Shown here one piece after another: positions 36,633-45,912 of a DNA stretch of 64,000 nucleotides. Numbering within the stretch: position 1 is the stretch's first letter; every line of letters begins with the position of its first letter. Position numbers and translations under genes: made by a program. The stretch comes from HTCC2207 sp002685195 (GTDB lineage: Bacteria > Pseudomonadota > Gammaproteobacteria > Pseudomonadales > Porticoccaceae), in assembly GCA_051201675.1 (NCBI GenBank), contig CP179212.1, forward strand, positions 2,046,001 to 2,110,000. Direction: 5' to 3'. Under the pieces are notes generated by a model. It saw only the letters and a program-made list of their open reading frames with translations. It was not told the origin of the DNA and did not search any database.

Positions 36633-37342
36633 TGAGTCAGGGGTTCAAAGAAATAACAACCAACGGATTATGGCACAACAATCCAGCGCTAGTGCAACTG
36701 CTAGGTCTATGCCCGCTACTTGCGGTAACCTCTACTGTCGCCAACGCGCTGGGTTTAGGCCTTGCCACTCTTCTGGTCTTGGTTGGCTCAAATACCATAG
36801 TCTCGCTTATTCGCAATCATGTTAGTGATGCCGTGCGTCTTCCTGTATTTGTCATGGTTATAGCCTCATTTGTGACCTGTACCGAGATGCTCATGAAGGC
36901 TTACACTTACGAGTTGTACCAGATTCTTGGTATTTTTGTACCCTTAATAGTCACCAATTGTGCGATTCTTGGCAGAGCTGAGGGTTTTGCTAGTAAAAAT
37001 TCAGTGGGATTAGCTGCTCTAGATGGTTTTATGATGGGACTGGGGTTCTTGCTGGTATTAGTAGCTTTAGGTGCAGTAAGAGAGCTACTTGGCCAGGGCA
37101 CACTCTTGGTGGATATGCATCTTTTGTTCGGCCCCAGTGCGATGAACTGGCTTATAAAACCCTTCGGTGAAAGTTATAGCTTTTTAATATTTGTTTTACC
37201 ACCAGGTGCATTTCTCGTCGCTGGTTTGCTTATTGCCCTAAAAAACATGCTTGATGATATGGCTAAGACTCGCTCAGATTCCCAAAAGTCTAAACCGGTC
37301 AAAGGCGCTAAACGGGTCAGGACTACAGGTCATATAAGTTAG
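36632..37342 (+). CDS. rnfE: Rnf complex subunit E
   Basis: Integral membrane subunit of 236 residues and sister to RnfA, with six hydrophobic segments. The paired motifs LLGLCPLLAVT and VTNCAILGRAEGFAS supply the cysteines for the intramembrane Fe-S centre shared with RnfA. The C-terminus is basic. It is the last gene of the operon: the nth gene that often follows rnfE is missing, and a minus-strand VOC gene ends 3 bases later. Confidence 0.96.
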   Translation: MSQGFKEITTNGLWHNNPALVQLLGLCPLLAVTSTVANALGLGLATLLVLVGSNTIVSLIRNHVSDAVRLPVFVMVIASFVTCTEMLMKAYTYELYQILGIFVPLIVTNCAILGRAEGFASKNSVGLAALDGFMMGLGFLLVLVALGAVRELLGQGTLLVDMHLLFGPSAMNWLIKPFGESYSFLIFVLPPGAFLVAGLLIALKNMLDDMAKTRSDSQKSKPVKGAKRVRTTGHIS

Positions 37343-37345
37343 TGT

Positions 37346-37786
37346 TTAATAACTATCTATATCCTTGTCAAACAACATATTAATATCACGAAAAGCTTTA
37401 AACTCCAGATAATTGTTACTTGGATCCCGAATAAACAAGGTCGCCTGCTCTCCCCTGAGGCCCTCAAATCTTAAATAGGGCTCAATCACAAAATCAACAT
37501 TAGCTTTTCTCAATCTATCAACGAATTCTTGATATAACTCCCAGTCTAGAATCAAGCCAAAATGAGAAGCTGGCACAGCATGATCATCTACTGGATTAGT
37601 CACAGTCGCGGGATGATCTTTTGGGTCAACCAGGTGAGCAACTAACTGATGTCCAAAGAAATCAAAATCAATCCAATGGTCAGACTCTCGACCTGAGACG
37701 CAACCAAGAATATCGACATAGAAAGTACGTGCTTCTTCCAAATCGACAACGGGAAATGCTAAGTGAAAAAGAGGCTGAGTAGTCAT
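37346..37786 (-). CDS. VOC-family protein (glyoxalase/dioxygenase fold)
   Basis: Protein of 146 residues made of two beta-alpha-beta-beta-beta modules typical of the vicinal oxygen chelate fold. FHLAFPVVDLEEARTFY begins the first, HFGLILDWELYQEFVDRL the second, and DPSNNYLEFKAF ends it. Candidate metal ligands are H8 and the glutamate of YLEFK. The reaction is not predictable at this level. It converges tightly with rnfE and follows a second VOC gene on the same strand. Confidence 0.8.
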   Translation of the reverse strand: MTTQPLFHLAFPVVDLEEARTFYVDILGCVSGRESDHWIDFDFFGHQLVAHLVDPKDHPATVTNPVDDHAVPASHFGLILDWELYQEFVDRLRKANVDFVIEPYLRFEGLRGEQATLFIRDPSNNYLEFKAFRDINMLFDKDIDSY

Positions 37787-37876
37787 GGTAAGAGGTCGTG
37801 ATTATTTAGTTCGTAGAGTAGCTCGCTCGAATCAAAAGAGGACTGAAATCGAGCGTGCAAATGATGTTCCGACTTA

Positions 37877-38257
37877 TTAAGGCATTCTGTGCAAGGCACA
37901 AATTTTATTACCTGAGGGATCACGTAAATAAGCCAAATACACACTCATTGGGCTCCCCTCGCGCACTCCTGGAGGATCTTCGCAAGTGATTCCGCCATTG
38001 GCCATGCCAGCAGCATGCCAAGCATCAGCGGCTTCGGGACTATCCACAGCAAAGCCCAACGTACTTCCGTTGCCATGAGTCGCCGGCTCACCATCGATTG
38101 GTTTGGTCAGCATAAAAACACTACCATCAGCGAAATAAAAGCAACGACCCTTGGGGTCCATAACCCCTGGTTTGTGGCCAATAGCACCTAAAACGGCGTC
38201 GTAAAAAGATTTGGATTCATCGACGTTGTTCGCACCGATCATTACGTGACTGAACAT
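37877..38257 (-). CDS. VOC-family glyoxalase-like protein
   Basis: Protein of 126 residues of the glyoxalase/bleomycin resistance type. It begins MFSHVMIGANNVDESKSFYDAVL and ends in DPSGNKICALHR. The usual metal-binding glutamate near the end (YLE or NRIE) is replaced by KICAL, so metal chemistry may differ or be absent. No substrate is evident. It is 90 bases upstream of the other VOC gene and may share its transcript. Confidence 0.8.
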   Translation of the reverse strand: MFSHVMIGANNVDESKSFYDAVLGAIGHKPGVMDPKGRCFYFADGSVFMLTKPIDGEPATHGNGSTLGFAVDSPEAADAWHAAGMANGGITCEDPPGVREGSPMSVYLAYLRDPSGNKICALHRMP

Positions 38258-38466
38258 ATTTCTTCCTTATAGTTGAGTATTAAAGTTAATATTTTGGTAG
38301 GCAGCACGGGTTCTTTTTTGTCTATTTGCTACGCGATTAACGCAGAGCATATTACGGTTCAGGTACAAAAACTTCAACCGCACTTCTGCAGTTAAGCAGT
38401 CAGTCTCTCTTCAGTGAATAGATGACTATTTTTGACCATTCGTACTAATGATATCTTTGCTAATGA

Positions 38467-39417
38467 TTACCACGGCAGATCATCCAAATCTAGGTTGCCG
38501 CCACTAAGTATAATAGCAACTCGTTTACCATGAAAAGCTTCCGGCTGATCCATAATAACTGCGAGCGGAACTGCTGCTGAAGGCTCAACGATAATTTTTA
38601 AACGACTCCAAATGAGTTTCATTGCCTCCACAATCCGCGCCTCGGATGCCAATAAGATATCATCAACCTGCTCGGTTATAATCTCAAAATTACGCACCCC
38701 CAGCGTAGCACGCAAGCCATCGGCGATAGTGTTAGGGGTAGATTTAGTGACCCTTACTCCAGACTTGTATCCCTGCCAAGCATCATTAGCCATTTCAGGT
38801 TCTGCTCCGATAACCAGAGTCGATTCACTTCCTTTAGACTGCTTAACCACCAGCGCTGAGCCGCCGAGCAAACCACCGCCACCAACCGGCGCCATGAGCA
38901 TATCAATGGGCTGTCCAATTTGAGACAAGGTTTCCAGAGCGGCGGTACCTTGACCTGCGATAATTCTATTATCATCATAGGCGTGAACCAAACTAGCTCC
39001 AGACTGAGCAATTAGGTTGGTTACAGTCGCTTCTCGGGCAGCCATCGTCGGCTCACAGTAAACCACCGTCGCACCATAACTAATTACCGCATCTTTTTTA
39101 GCTTGAGGGGCATTATCAGGCATAACCACAGTACATGGCGTTTGTCGCATAGCGGCAGCCCAAGCCAGAGCAGCACCATGATTGCCTGAAGAATGAGTGA
39201 CCACCCCTTTGCTGAGACTATCTTGGTCCATGGAAAACACTGCATTGCAGGCTCCGCGAGCTTTAAATGCCCCTACTTTTTGAAAATTATCAGCCTTGAA
39301 GAACAGCTCACAACCAAATATTTTATTGAGTTGGGCACTCTGCAAAATAGGTGTGCAGTGGATGTAGGGCACTATCCGCTCATGGGCTTGCTGGATATCT
39401 TCAATAGTTAATTTCAT
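38467..39417 (-). CDS. PLP-dependent threonine/serine dehydratase or serine racemase
   Basis: Fold-type II PLP enzyme of 316 residues. The Schiff-base lysine is K52 in GAFKARGA, the substrate loop is SSGNHGAALAWAA and the phosphate cradle is GGGGLLGG; SGGNLDLDDL closes the protein. The length without an ACT regulatory domain fits catabolic threonine dehydratase or serine racemase, which sequence alone cannot separate. A spacer of 209 bases follows it (38258-38466) in which I see nothing notable. It is divergent from mscS. Confidence 0.88.
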   Translation of the reverse strand: MKLTIEDIQQAHERIVPYIHCTPILQSAQLNKIFGCELFFKADNFQKVGAFKARGACNAVFSMDQDSLSKGVVTHSSGNHGAALAWAAAMRQTPCTVVMPDNAPQAKKDAVISYGATVVYCEPTMAAREATVTNLIAQSGASLVHAYDDNRIIAGQGTAALETLSQIGQPIDMLMAPVGGGGLLGGSALVVKQSKGSESTLVIGAEPEMANDAWQGYKSGVRVTKSTPNTIADGLRATLGVRNFEIITEQVDDILLASEARIVEAMKLIWSRLKIIVEPSAAVPLAVIMDQPEAFHGKRVAIILSGGNLDLDDLPW

Positions 39418-39549
39418 GGGAGCAGTTTAGCGCAGTTGCAGGGTCACTAGCGACTAAAACTATTAATAGGCGAATAGGTAATTTGCCATATACTTAGGGT
39501 ATGTTTGTCGGACATCGACCTAATGTTTGCCACGGAGTAGAGAGTTGTA

Positions 39550-40392
39550 ATGGATAAAATCGAATACTGGTTAACCCTGCCGATCATTCAGGTCGGAGAC
39601 TTTACGCTTCGGCTTGCAGACCTTGCATCAGCAATGGGTATTATTGTTCTTACAGTCATTATTTCAAAAATTCTGACTCGTGCTGCCACCCTTGCGGGTG
39701 AGCGCACTCGCGCTCAAGATCAAAATATTTATGTTGTTAATAGGGTCCTTAAATATTTAGTCTATGCCTTAGGTACAGTGATGGCCCTGTCGGAGCTGGG
39801 GTTTAGCTTTGATAAGTTAGCCATTATCGTAGGAGCATTAGGTGTTGGTATTGGGTTTGGCCTTCAGTCTATTGTTAATAATTTTGTTAGCGGTATTATC
39901 ATTCTGTTCGAAAAATCCCTGCGAGTTGGAGATTTCATTGAGCTACCCAATGGTTTATTGGGGGAGGTACGCGAGGTCAATATTCGCAGCACGCTGATTC
40001 GTACTCTGGATAACGCTGATATTCTCGTCCCCAATTCAGACTTTATTACTAATCAGGTCAACAATTGGACCCTCAATGATGATGTTAGACGCTTTAATAT
40101 CCACTTTAGTGTTGCCTATGGCAGCGATCTGCAACTGGTGCGGAAGGCTGGGCTTGAGGCCGCAGATCAGGTTCCACTCACCATTCACCGAGACAATCTT
40201 ATGCCAGATATCTTAATACGTGAATTAGCTAATTCGGGTATAGAGTGTTCACTATCAGTATGGACCGAAGGTGACCTAGTTAAGCGACCAGGGCTAGTCA
40301 CTTCCACCTATCTAACATCTATTTACAACAGCCTTGCAGCTCACGGAGTGGAAATCCCCTTCCCACAGATGGACGTGCATATGCGAGACTAG
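39550..40392 (+). CDS. mscS: Small-conductance mechanosensitive channel, MscS family
   Basis: Membrane channel of 280 residues that opens on hypo-osmotic shock. It has three membrane segments; the pore helix is GALGVGIGFGLQSIVNNFVS, followed by the beta domain GIIILFEKSLRVGDFIEL and GEVREVNIRSTLIRTLDN. The gene is alone on its strand and ends before a bidirectional terminator shared with argG. The TM2-TM3 region and C-terminal cage are normal in size for the family. Confidence 0.92.
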   Translation: MDKIEYWLTLPIIQVGDFTLRLADLASAMGIIVLTVIISKILTRAATLAGERTRAQDQNIYVVNRVLKYLVYALGTVMALSELGFSFDKLAIIVGALGVGIGFGLQSIVNNFVSGIIILFEKSLRVGDFIELPNGLLGEVREVNIRSTLIRTLDNADILVPNSDFITNQVNNWTLNDDVRRFNIHFSVAYGSDLQLVRKAGLEAADQVPLTIHRDNLMPDILIRELANSGIECSLSVWTEGDLVKRPGLVTSTYLTSIYNSLAAHGVEIPFPQMDVHMRD

Positions 40393-40408
40393 TTAATCCT
40401 GAATCCAT

Positions 40409-40440
40409 AAAAAAGCCGCTCACTGGAAGCGGCTTTTTTA
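40409..40440. terminator. Bidirectional rho-independent terminator between mscS and argG
   Basis: AAGCCGCT (40413-40420) pairs with AGCGGCTT (40428-40435) around a 7-base loop. A T-run follows on the plus strand and an A-run precedes it, so it can stop both the mscS and the argG transcripts, which converge here. Confidence 0.9.
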
Positions 40441-40453
40441 TTGGCAACAGAGT

Positions 40454-41677
40454 CTATTTCTGAAGATCACGACCGCGGTTGGCAGCAATCCTTAAGCGCA
40501 GCGCATTAAGTTTAATAAAGCCTTCAGCATCCGCTTGATTGTAGGCCCCACCATCATCATCAAAAGTGGCAATAGTCTCATCAAAAAGGCTATCAGACGC
40601 AGATTGGCGGCCAACCACACTGACACTACCCTTATAGAGCTTTACTCGCACATTGCCGTTTACTGCCTCCTGACTTTGATCAATTGCAGTTTGCAACATC
40701 AAACGCTCTGGAGCCCACCAGTATCCGTTGTATATAAGTTTGGCATAACGTGGCATCAACTCATCTTTAAGGTGAGCAACCTCTCGATCCAGGGTCAGGG
40801 ATTCGATGGCACGATGGGCTTTCATCATTACGGTACCCGCTGGAGTCTCGTAGCACCCCCGTGATTTCATACCTACATAACGATTCTCAACGATGTCTAA
40901 TCGACCAACACCATTAGCACCAGCAATCTGGTTTAAGTGCTCGATAACCGTTGCCGGTGACATTGATACGCCATCAATAGCGATAATATCGCCCTTCTCA
41001 TAGCTAATGGTCATGAACGTTGCTTCATCAGGTGCATTTTCTGGCGAAACGGTCCAGCGCCACATATCCTCTTCAGCCTCTGACCAAGGATCCTCTAAAT
41101 TACCACCCTCGTAGGAGATATGAAGTAAGTTCGCATCCATGGAAAAAGGTGATTTTTTACCGCGCTTCATTTCTACGGGGATGTTGTGAGTCTCACAGTA
41201 CTCCATTAATTTATCCCGCGAATTTAGATCCCATTCACGCCATGGAGCGATGACGGTAATACCTGGCTTAAGCGCATAGGCTCCCAGTTCAAAACGAACT
41301 TGATCATTACCTTTTCCCGTTGCCCCGTGGGAAATTGCCTCAGCCCCGGTTTCATTAGCGATTTCGATCATCCGCTTAGCTATTAGGGGTCGAGCAATAG
41401 AGGTACCCAATAGATACTCGCCCTCGTAAATAGTATTCGCGCGAAACATGGGGAATACATAATCTCGGGCATACTCTTCCCGTAGATCTTCTATATAGAT
41501 CTCCTGGACCCCAAGGGCTTCAGCTTTTGCGCGAGCTGGCTCAACTTCTTCACCCTGACCAATGTCCGCGGTAAAAGTGACGACTTCGCACTGATATTCT
41601 TCTTGCAGCCACTTCACAATAACCGAGGTATCTAACCCACCTGAGTATGCTAAAACTACTTTGTTAACTGATGACAC
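40454..41677 (-). CDS. argG: Argininosuccinate synthase
   Basis: Condenses citrulline and aspartate with ATP in arginine synthesis. The 407-residue protein has the ATP P-loop LAYSGGLDTSV (9-19), HGATGKGNDQVRFE and the C-terminal SLFDETIATFDDDGGAYNQ expected of type 1 ArgG. It is transcribed toward the terminator it shares with mscS. The formyltransferase gene lies 72 bases upstream on the same strand. Confidence 0.97.
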   Translation of the reverse strand: MSSVNKVVLAYSGGLDTSVIVKWLQEEYQCEVVTFTADIGQGEEVEPARAKAEALGVQEIYIEDLREEYARDYVFPMFRANTIYEGEYLLGTSIARPLIAKRMIEIANETGAEAISHGATGKGNDQVRFELGAYALKPGITVIAPWREWDLNSRDKLMEYCETHNIPVEMKRGKKSPFSMDANLLHISYEGGNLEDPWSEAEEDMWRWTVSPENAPDEATFMTISYEKGDIIAIDGVSMSPATVIEHLNQIAGANGVGRLDIVENRYVGMKSRGCYETPAGTVMMKAHRAIESLTLDREVAHLKDELMPRYAKLIYNGYWWAPERLMLQTAIDQSQEAVNGNVRVKLYKGSVSVVGRQSASDSLFDETIATFDDDGGAYNQADAEGFIKLNALRLRIAANRGRDLQK

Positions 41678-41749
41678 CTGATTTCAACCTTGTATGGATA
41701 GTAAAGATCGCGGATTTTACCTGAACCGGCGTTTGGATTCACTGTTTGT

Positions 41750-42523
41750 CTACGTTTGGGTATATAACTTATTGATCAAAGGGATTTCAGCGGAGTCGAA
41801 TAGCCGTAAATCTTGGGCAAAAAATTTGTGCAAATCTACTTTGTCTGGAAAACCATAATAGCAGCCCTCACCATTTGGAGGAGTCGTCGTTATCTGATCT
41901 GTTCGTACCAACTCATCCACCGCGGCACCAATCTCCAGACAGCCATCACGGTACAGCTTCAAAACGTTCAGCGTGTAGGAAAGTGACATATTTAATGGAA
42001 TTGACGCCTTCGCAATGATTGCGCCACTATCTATGGTGCAATCGCTAATTCTGTGCAGGGTTGAGCCGATTAAAGAGTCCTCATTGAGCATGGCTCTGAA
42101 ACTTGCCATAACGCCTCGATAGTCAGGTAAGAGACCTGAATGCAGATTAATCACCCCATGTTTGGGCAGGTTAATGACGTGGTCATGAAGAATTAAACCA
42201 AAACGCACCGAAATAATAAGATCCGGTTCAGTAGCCGCTATTTTTGCCACTGCTTGTGGAGTATTAACCTGATTATCACAGTCAATGAAATTCTCTAAAG
42301 TGCATCCCATAGACTGGGCTAACGCACAAAAGGTGGGTCGACCATCGTTGAGTAAATCATTTTCAAAGTTTGCTAACTCAATTAGTGGTTCAGGTCGTCG
42401 TTTATCAGCACCCACCTTTTCTGAAATGAATACCGAGATATTTTGTCCCTCGAGTATCCGAATTAGGTGACTAAGCGCCAAATGGCTCGCTAAATCTCGA
42501 TTGACTAGCAGTGTTATGTTCAT
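41750..42523 (-). CDS. Formyltransferase-fold protein (Fmt/PurN-like), substrate unknown
   Basis: Protein of 257 residues with a formyltransferase core. The catalytic triad is visible as N126 and H128 (INLHSGLLPDYRG) and D165 (TIDSG). It lacks the C-terminal tRNA-binding domain of Fmt, and PurN is encoded elsewhere in this window. The N-terminus MNITLLVNRDLASHLAL is also unlike either. Such stand-alone enzymes may formylate amino sugars or other amines. It lies between argG and the divergent pyrC. Confidence 0.75.
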   Translation of the reverse strand: MNITLLVNRDLASHLALSHLIRILEGQNISVFISEKVGADKRRPEPLIELANFENDLLNDGRPTFCALAQSMGCTLENFIDCDNQVNTPQAVAKIAATEPDLIISVRFGLILHDHVINLPKHGVINLHSGLLPDYRGVMASFRAMLNEDSLIGSTLHRISDCTIDSGAIIAKASIPLNMSLSYTLNVLKLYRDGCLEIGAAVDELVRTDQITTTPPNGEGCYYGFPDKVDLHKFFAQDLRLFDSAEIPLINKLYTQT

Positions 42524-42626
42524 ATCATGACTAATCGTTTATTGTTTGAAGTTAGTTTTTCACAAAACCTATTATGAAGCTATGGTTTGCGGTAGCATTC
42601 ACATGTTAACAATGGAGCTCAACATA

Positions 42627-43661
42627 ATGGATTCAATCACAATCATTCGACCTGATGACTGGCATCTCCATCTGCGAGATGATCAGGCTTTAGTGACCTC
42701 GGTTCCTGCTGCAGCAAGAGGATTTGGTCGCGGCATTATCATGCCTAATCTTACTCCTCCGGTCACCAAAGTTGCTCTAGCTAGTGATTATCGCGAGCGT
42801 ATTCTTGCCCAGCGACCAGAAGGTTCAGATTGGCAGCCATTAATGGTGCTCTATCTTACCGACAACACCAGCCCTGATGAAATTTATGCCGCAGCTGAGA
42901 GTGGTTTTGTACATGGCTGCAAATATTATCCTGCTGGCGCCACCACCAACTCTGATTCTGGCGTTACGGACCTTAACAACATGCACTCAGTGTTCACAGC
43001 CATGGAAGAAGTCGGCATGGTGCTACAAATGCATGGTGAAGTTACCTCACCAGACATTGATATATTTGATCGCGAGGTAGTATTTATCGAACGCCATTTG
43101 CGATCATTGGTAGACCAATATCCGAATCTCAAAGTTATTTTAGAACACATTACTACTGAGCAGGCTGCTGACTTTGTAATGAGTGCGAGTGATAATGTTG
43201 GTGCGACCATTACTCCACAGCATTTACTCTATAATCGAAACCATATGCTGGTGGGCGGTATTCGTCCACACCTATTTTGCTTGCCCATATTAAAAAGAGA
43301 CATTCACCAACAGGCCCTAATCAGCGCTGCTACCAGCGGCAACCATAAATTCTTTTTGGGTACCGACTCAGCACCTCATACTAAGGGTGCAAAAGAAAGT
43401 GCCTGCGGTTGTGCCGGCTGCTTTAGTCATCACGCAGCCATAGAGCTATATGCTGAAGTGTTTGATCAAGCAGGTGCAATGGATAAATTAGAGGCCTTCG
43501 CCAGTATCAATGGCCCGGATTTCTATGGTCTTCCCCATAACACAACAAACATTGTGCTTAACCGTCAGTCATGGCTACTTCCGGAGAGCCTTCCTTTTGA
43601 AGATACTGTGCTAGTGCCATTGGGTGCAGGCACCACATTAAAATGGAAGCTAGCTGAATGA
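42627..43661 (+). CDS. pyrC: Dihydroorotase, class II
   Basis: Zinc enzyme that cyclises carbamoyl aspartate to dihydroorotate in pyrimidine synthesis. In the 344-residue protein the HxH motif is DDWHLHLRD, the carboxylated lysine lies in HGCKYYPAGATTNSDSG, and further metal or substrate residues are in QMHGEV, EHITT and LGTDSAPH. I chose the ATG at 42627 (MDSITIIRPDDW), with GGAG about ten bases upstream; in-frame ATGs further upstream add residues unlike the family. It overlaps rnt by 4 bases. Confidence 0.96.
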   Translation: MDSITIIRPDDWHLHLRDDQALVTSVPAAARGFGRGIIMPNLTPPVTKVALASDYRERILAQRPEGSDWQPLMVLYLTDNTSPDEIYAAAESGFVHGCKYYPAGATTNSDSGVTDLNNMHSVFTAMEEVGMVLQMHGEVTSPDIDIFDREVVFIERHLRSLVDQYPNLKVILEHITTEQAADFVMSASDNVGATITPQHLLYNRNHMLVGGIRPHLFCLPILKRDIHQQALISAATSGNHKFFLGTDSAPHTKGAKESACGCAGCFSHHAAIELYAEVFDQAGAMDKLEAFASINGPDFYGLPHNTTNIVLNRQSWLLPESLPFEDTVLVPLGAGTTLKWKLAE

Positions 43662-44302
43662 TGGAGAATCTCCAAGAGAGCTCTGACACTTTTATGGCGC
43701 AACGCTTTCGTGGGTTTTTACCGGTGGTGGTTGACGTTGAAACCGGTGGTTTTGACTCTCATAGAAATGCCCTACTTGAAGTGGCTGCAGTTTTGTTAGA
43801 AATGGATGGTCAGGGCAATTTACAAATTAAAGAAAGCTATAGTAAGAATATCGAACCTTTCCCTGGCGCCATTGTTGAAGAGTCTGCGCTAGAATTTACC
43901 GGTATTGATATCTATGACCCAGAACGCATGCCCGAAGAAGAAGGCGAAGCTCTGCGGGAGATTTTCCAACCCATTCGACGTGAAGTATCGATTACTGGTT
44001 GTACTCGCGCCGTAATGGTTGCCCACAATGCCCATTTTGATTTAGGTTTTATCAATGCTGCGGTCAATCGCGCTAATATCAAACGCAACCCGTTCCATCC
44101 ATTCTCATGTTTTGACACCTCTGGCCTAGCCGGACTTGCCTATGGGCAAACTGTTTTGGCTAAAGCCTGCAAAGCTGCAGGTATCGACTTCAATAATAAC
44201 GACGCGCACAGTGCACTCTATGACACCGTTAAAACTGCTGAGTTATTCTGCGGTATTGTTAATCGCTGGAAAGAGTTGGGTGGCTGGCCTCTTAAGCCTT
44301 AA
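43658..44302 (+). CDS. rnt: Ribonuclease T
   Basis: DEDDh 3'-exonuclease that trims tRNA and other stable RNA ends. In the 214-residue protein the first acidic pair is D26 and E28 (VVVDVETGG), then AHNAHFDLGF and the HSALYDTVKTAELF box that holds the catalytic H and last D. The first ATG (43658) overlaps the pyrC stop; a second ATG follows at once. The pyrC-rnt order is common in gammaproteobacteria. It converges with the symporter gene over 32 bases. Confidence 0.95.
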   Translation: MMENLQESSDTFMAQRFRGFLPVVVDVETGGFDSHRNALLEVAAVLLEMDGQGNLQIKESYSKNIEPFPGAIVEESALEFTGIDIYDPERMPEEEGEALREIFQPIRREVSITGCTRAVMVAHNAHFDLGFINAAVNRANIKRNPFHPFSCFDTSGLAGLAYGQTVLAKACKAAGIDFNNNDAHSALYDTVKTAELFCGIVNRWKELGGWPLKP

Positions 44303-44334
44303 TTACCAGAGCTCCTTTAACTCGACCATTACGA

Positions 44335-45819
44335 TTATTTCACCTTTGGTTTAACCCAAAAATCAGCGTTGTCGATGCCTGCGGCCTCTGCGTCAAACGT
44401 AGGATCAAATCCGTCTTTGAGTTGTGTCTCGTAGTCTTTTAGCGCTAACAAAGCCGGTCGTTGCAAAATCAAGATCGCTATAATATTCAACCAAGCCATA
44501 GCGCCAACGCCAACATCACCGAGAGCCCATGCTAGGTCGGCAGACTTAATACCGCCGTACATGACAGATGTCAGCACCAACCATTTTAAAAATATCATTA
44601 ACCAAGGGCGGTGCACCGCGCGATTGATATAAGTGACATTTGTTTCAGCGATATAGTAGTAAGCCAAGATAGTCGTGAATGCGAAGAAGAACAGTGAAAC
44701 TGCCAACAGACTGGCACCCAAACCTGGCAGTATGGTTTCAAAAGCGCTTTGAACATAGATAGGCCCCGCTTCTACACCGGCCAGTCCTGTATACAACATA
44801 ACTCCGTCGGGTCCCTGCACATTATAGAGGCCAGTAAGCAAGATCATAAATGCTGTGGCAGTGCAGACAAACAACGTATCAATATAAACCGAGAAAGCCT
44901 GCACCAACCCCTGCTTAGCTGGATGTGAAACTTCCGCCGCGGCTGCAGCGTGAGGAGCTGTGCCCTGACCCGCTTCATTGGAGTAAATACCTCGCTTAAC
45001 ACCCCACTGGATTGCCATGCCTATAATCGCGCCATAACCTGCTTCTAGACCAAACGCACTATTGATTATCAAGCTAAACATCGCGGGGATTTTCTCGTAA
45101 TTAGCGCCCATGACTACCAAGGCAATCAAAATATAACCAAGTGCCATGACAGGAACGACGACTTGGGTAAAGCTGGCGATGCGGCGAACACCCCCAAACA
45201 CAATTAAAGCCACGCCGATAGCGATGACAGACGCCCCAACAACAGGGGGTACGCCCCAAGCATTTTCAACGGCTGCGACAATACTGTTGGCTTGAATGCC
45301 CGGCAGACAGAAACCAACCGCAATAATGGTACATGCGGCAAATAACCAGGCATACCACTTTTGACCCATGGCTTTCTCGATGAAATATGCTGGCCCGCCG
45401 CGGTACATACCTTTTTCATCTTTTTCTTTGTATATTTGTGCCAATGTTGCCTCTACATAGGCTGTGGATGCACCAAGAAATGCCACCAACCACATCCAGA
45501 AAACTGCACCTGGACCACCCATGGCAATCGCCGTTGCGACACCTGCAATATTACCTGTACCAACACGACCGGATAACGAAATTGCTAGAGCCTGAAAGGA
45601 AGAGACGCCCGCATCGGAGCTTTTCCCTTGGAACATCAGTTTTATCATGTGCCGAAAATGACGAATCTGTAAAAAGCGAGTACGGATGGAGAAATAGAGG
45701 CCAGTTCCAAGACATAAGCCAGCTAAATAAGCTATTTCGAGAGGAGTTTTAAAACCAGGGAGGTAAATGAAGGTCCATCCCCATATGACGCTGTCTAGGT
45801 AATTTACAAATGCTTCCAA
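44335..45819 (-). CDS. Sodium:alanine symporter (AGCS family)
   Basis: Membrane transporter of 494 residues and about 11 hydrophobic segments that takes up alanine or glycine with Na+. Family motifs include SLSGRVGTGNIAGVATAI, the AGCS signature around GGPGAVFWMWLVAFLG, and GVKRGIYSNEAGQGTAPHA. The start is TTG at 45819 with GGAG seven bases upstream. It is preceded by 93 bases without a clear promoter. The Na+ dependence fits a saline habitat, which is inference. Confidence 0.93.
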   Translation of the reverse strand: MEAFVNYLDSVIWGWTFIYLPGFKTPLEIAYLAGLCLGTGLYFSIRTRFLQIRHFRHMIKLMFQGKSSDAGVSSFQALAISLSGRVGTGNIAGVATAIAMGGPGAVFWMWLVAFLGASTAYVEATLAQIYKEKDEKGMYRGGPAYFIEKAMGQKWYAWLFAACTIIAVGFCLPGIQANSIVAAVENAWGVPPVVGASVIAIGVALIVFGGVRRIASFTQVVVPVMALGYILIALVVMGANYEKIPAMFSLIINSAFGLEAGYGAIIGMAIQWGVKRGIYSNEAGQGTAPHAAAAAEVSHPAKQGLVQAFSVYIDTLFVCTATAFMILLTGLYNVQGPDGVMLYTGLAGVEAGPIYVQSAFETILPGLGASLLAVSLFFFAFTTILAYYYIAETNVTYINRAVHRPWLMIFLKWLVLTSVMYGGIKSADLAWALGDVGVGAMAWLNIIAILILQRPALLALKDYETQLKDGFDPTFDAEAAGIDNADFWVKPKVK

Positions 45820-45912
45820 GGTATTTCTCCGCTTTTTTTATTTGATTCTGTTGCGCATGGTACAGCTCAGTCAAGAATGAGCAAAATATTAAATGCTATT
45901 ATTGTGCTCCAG

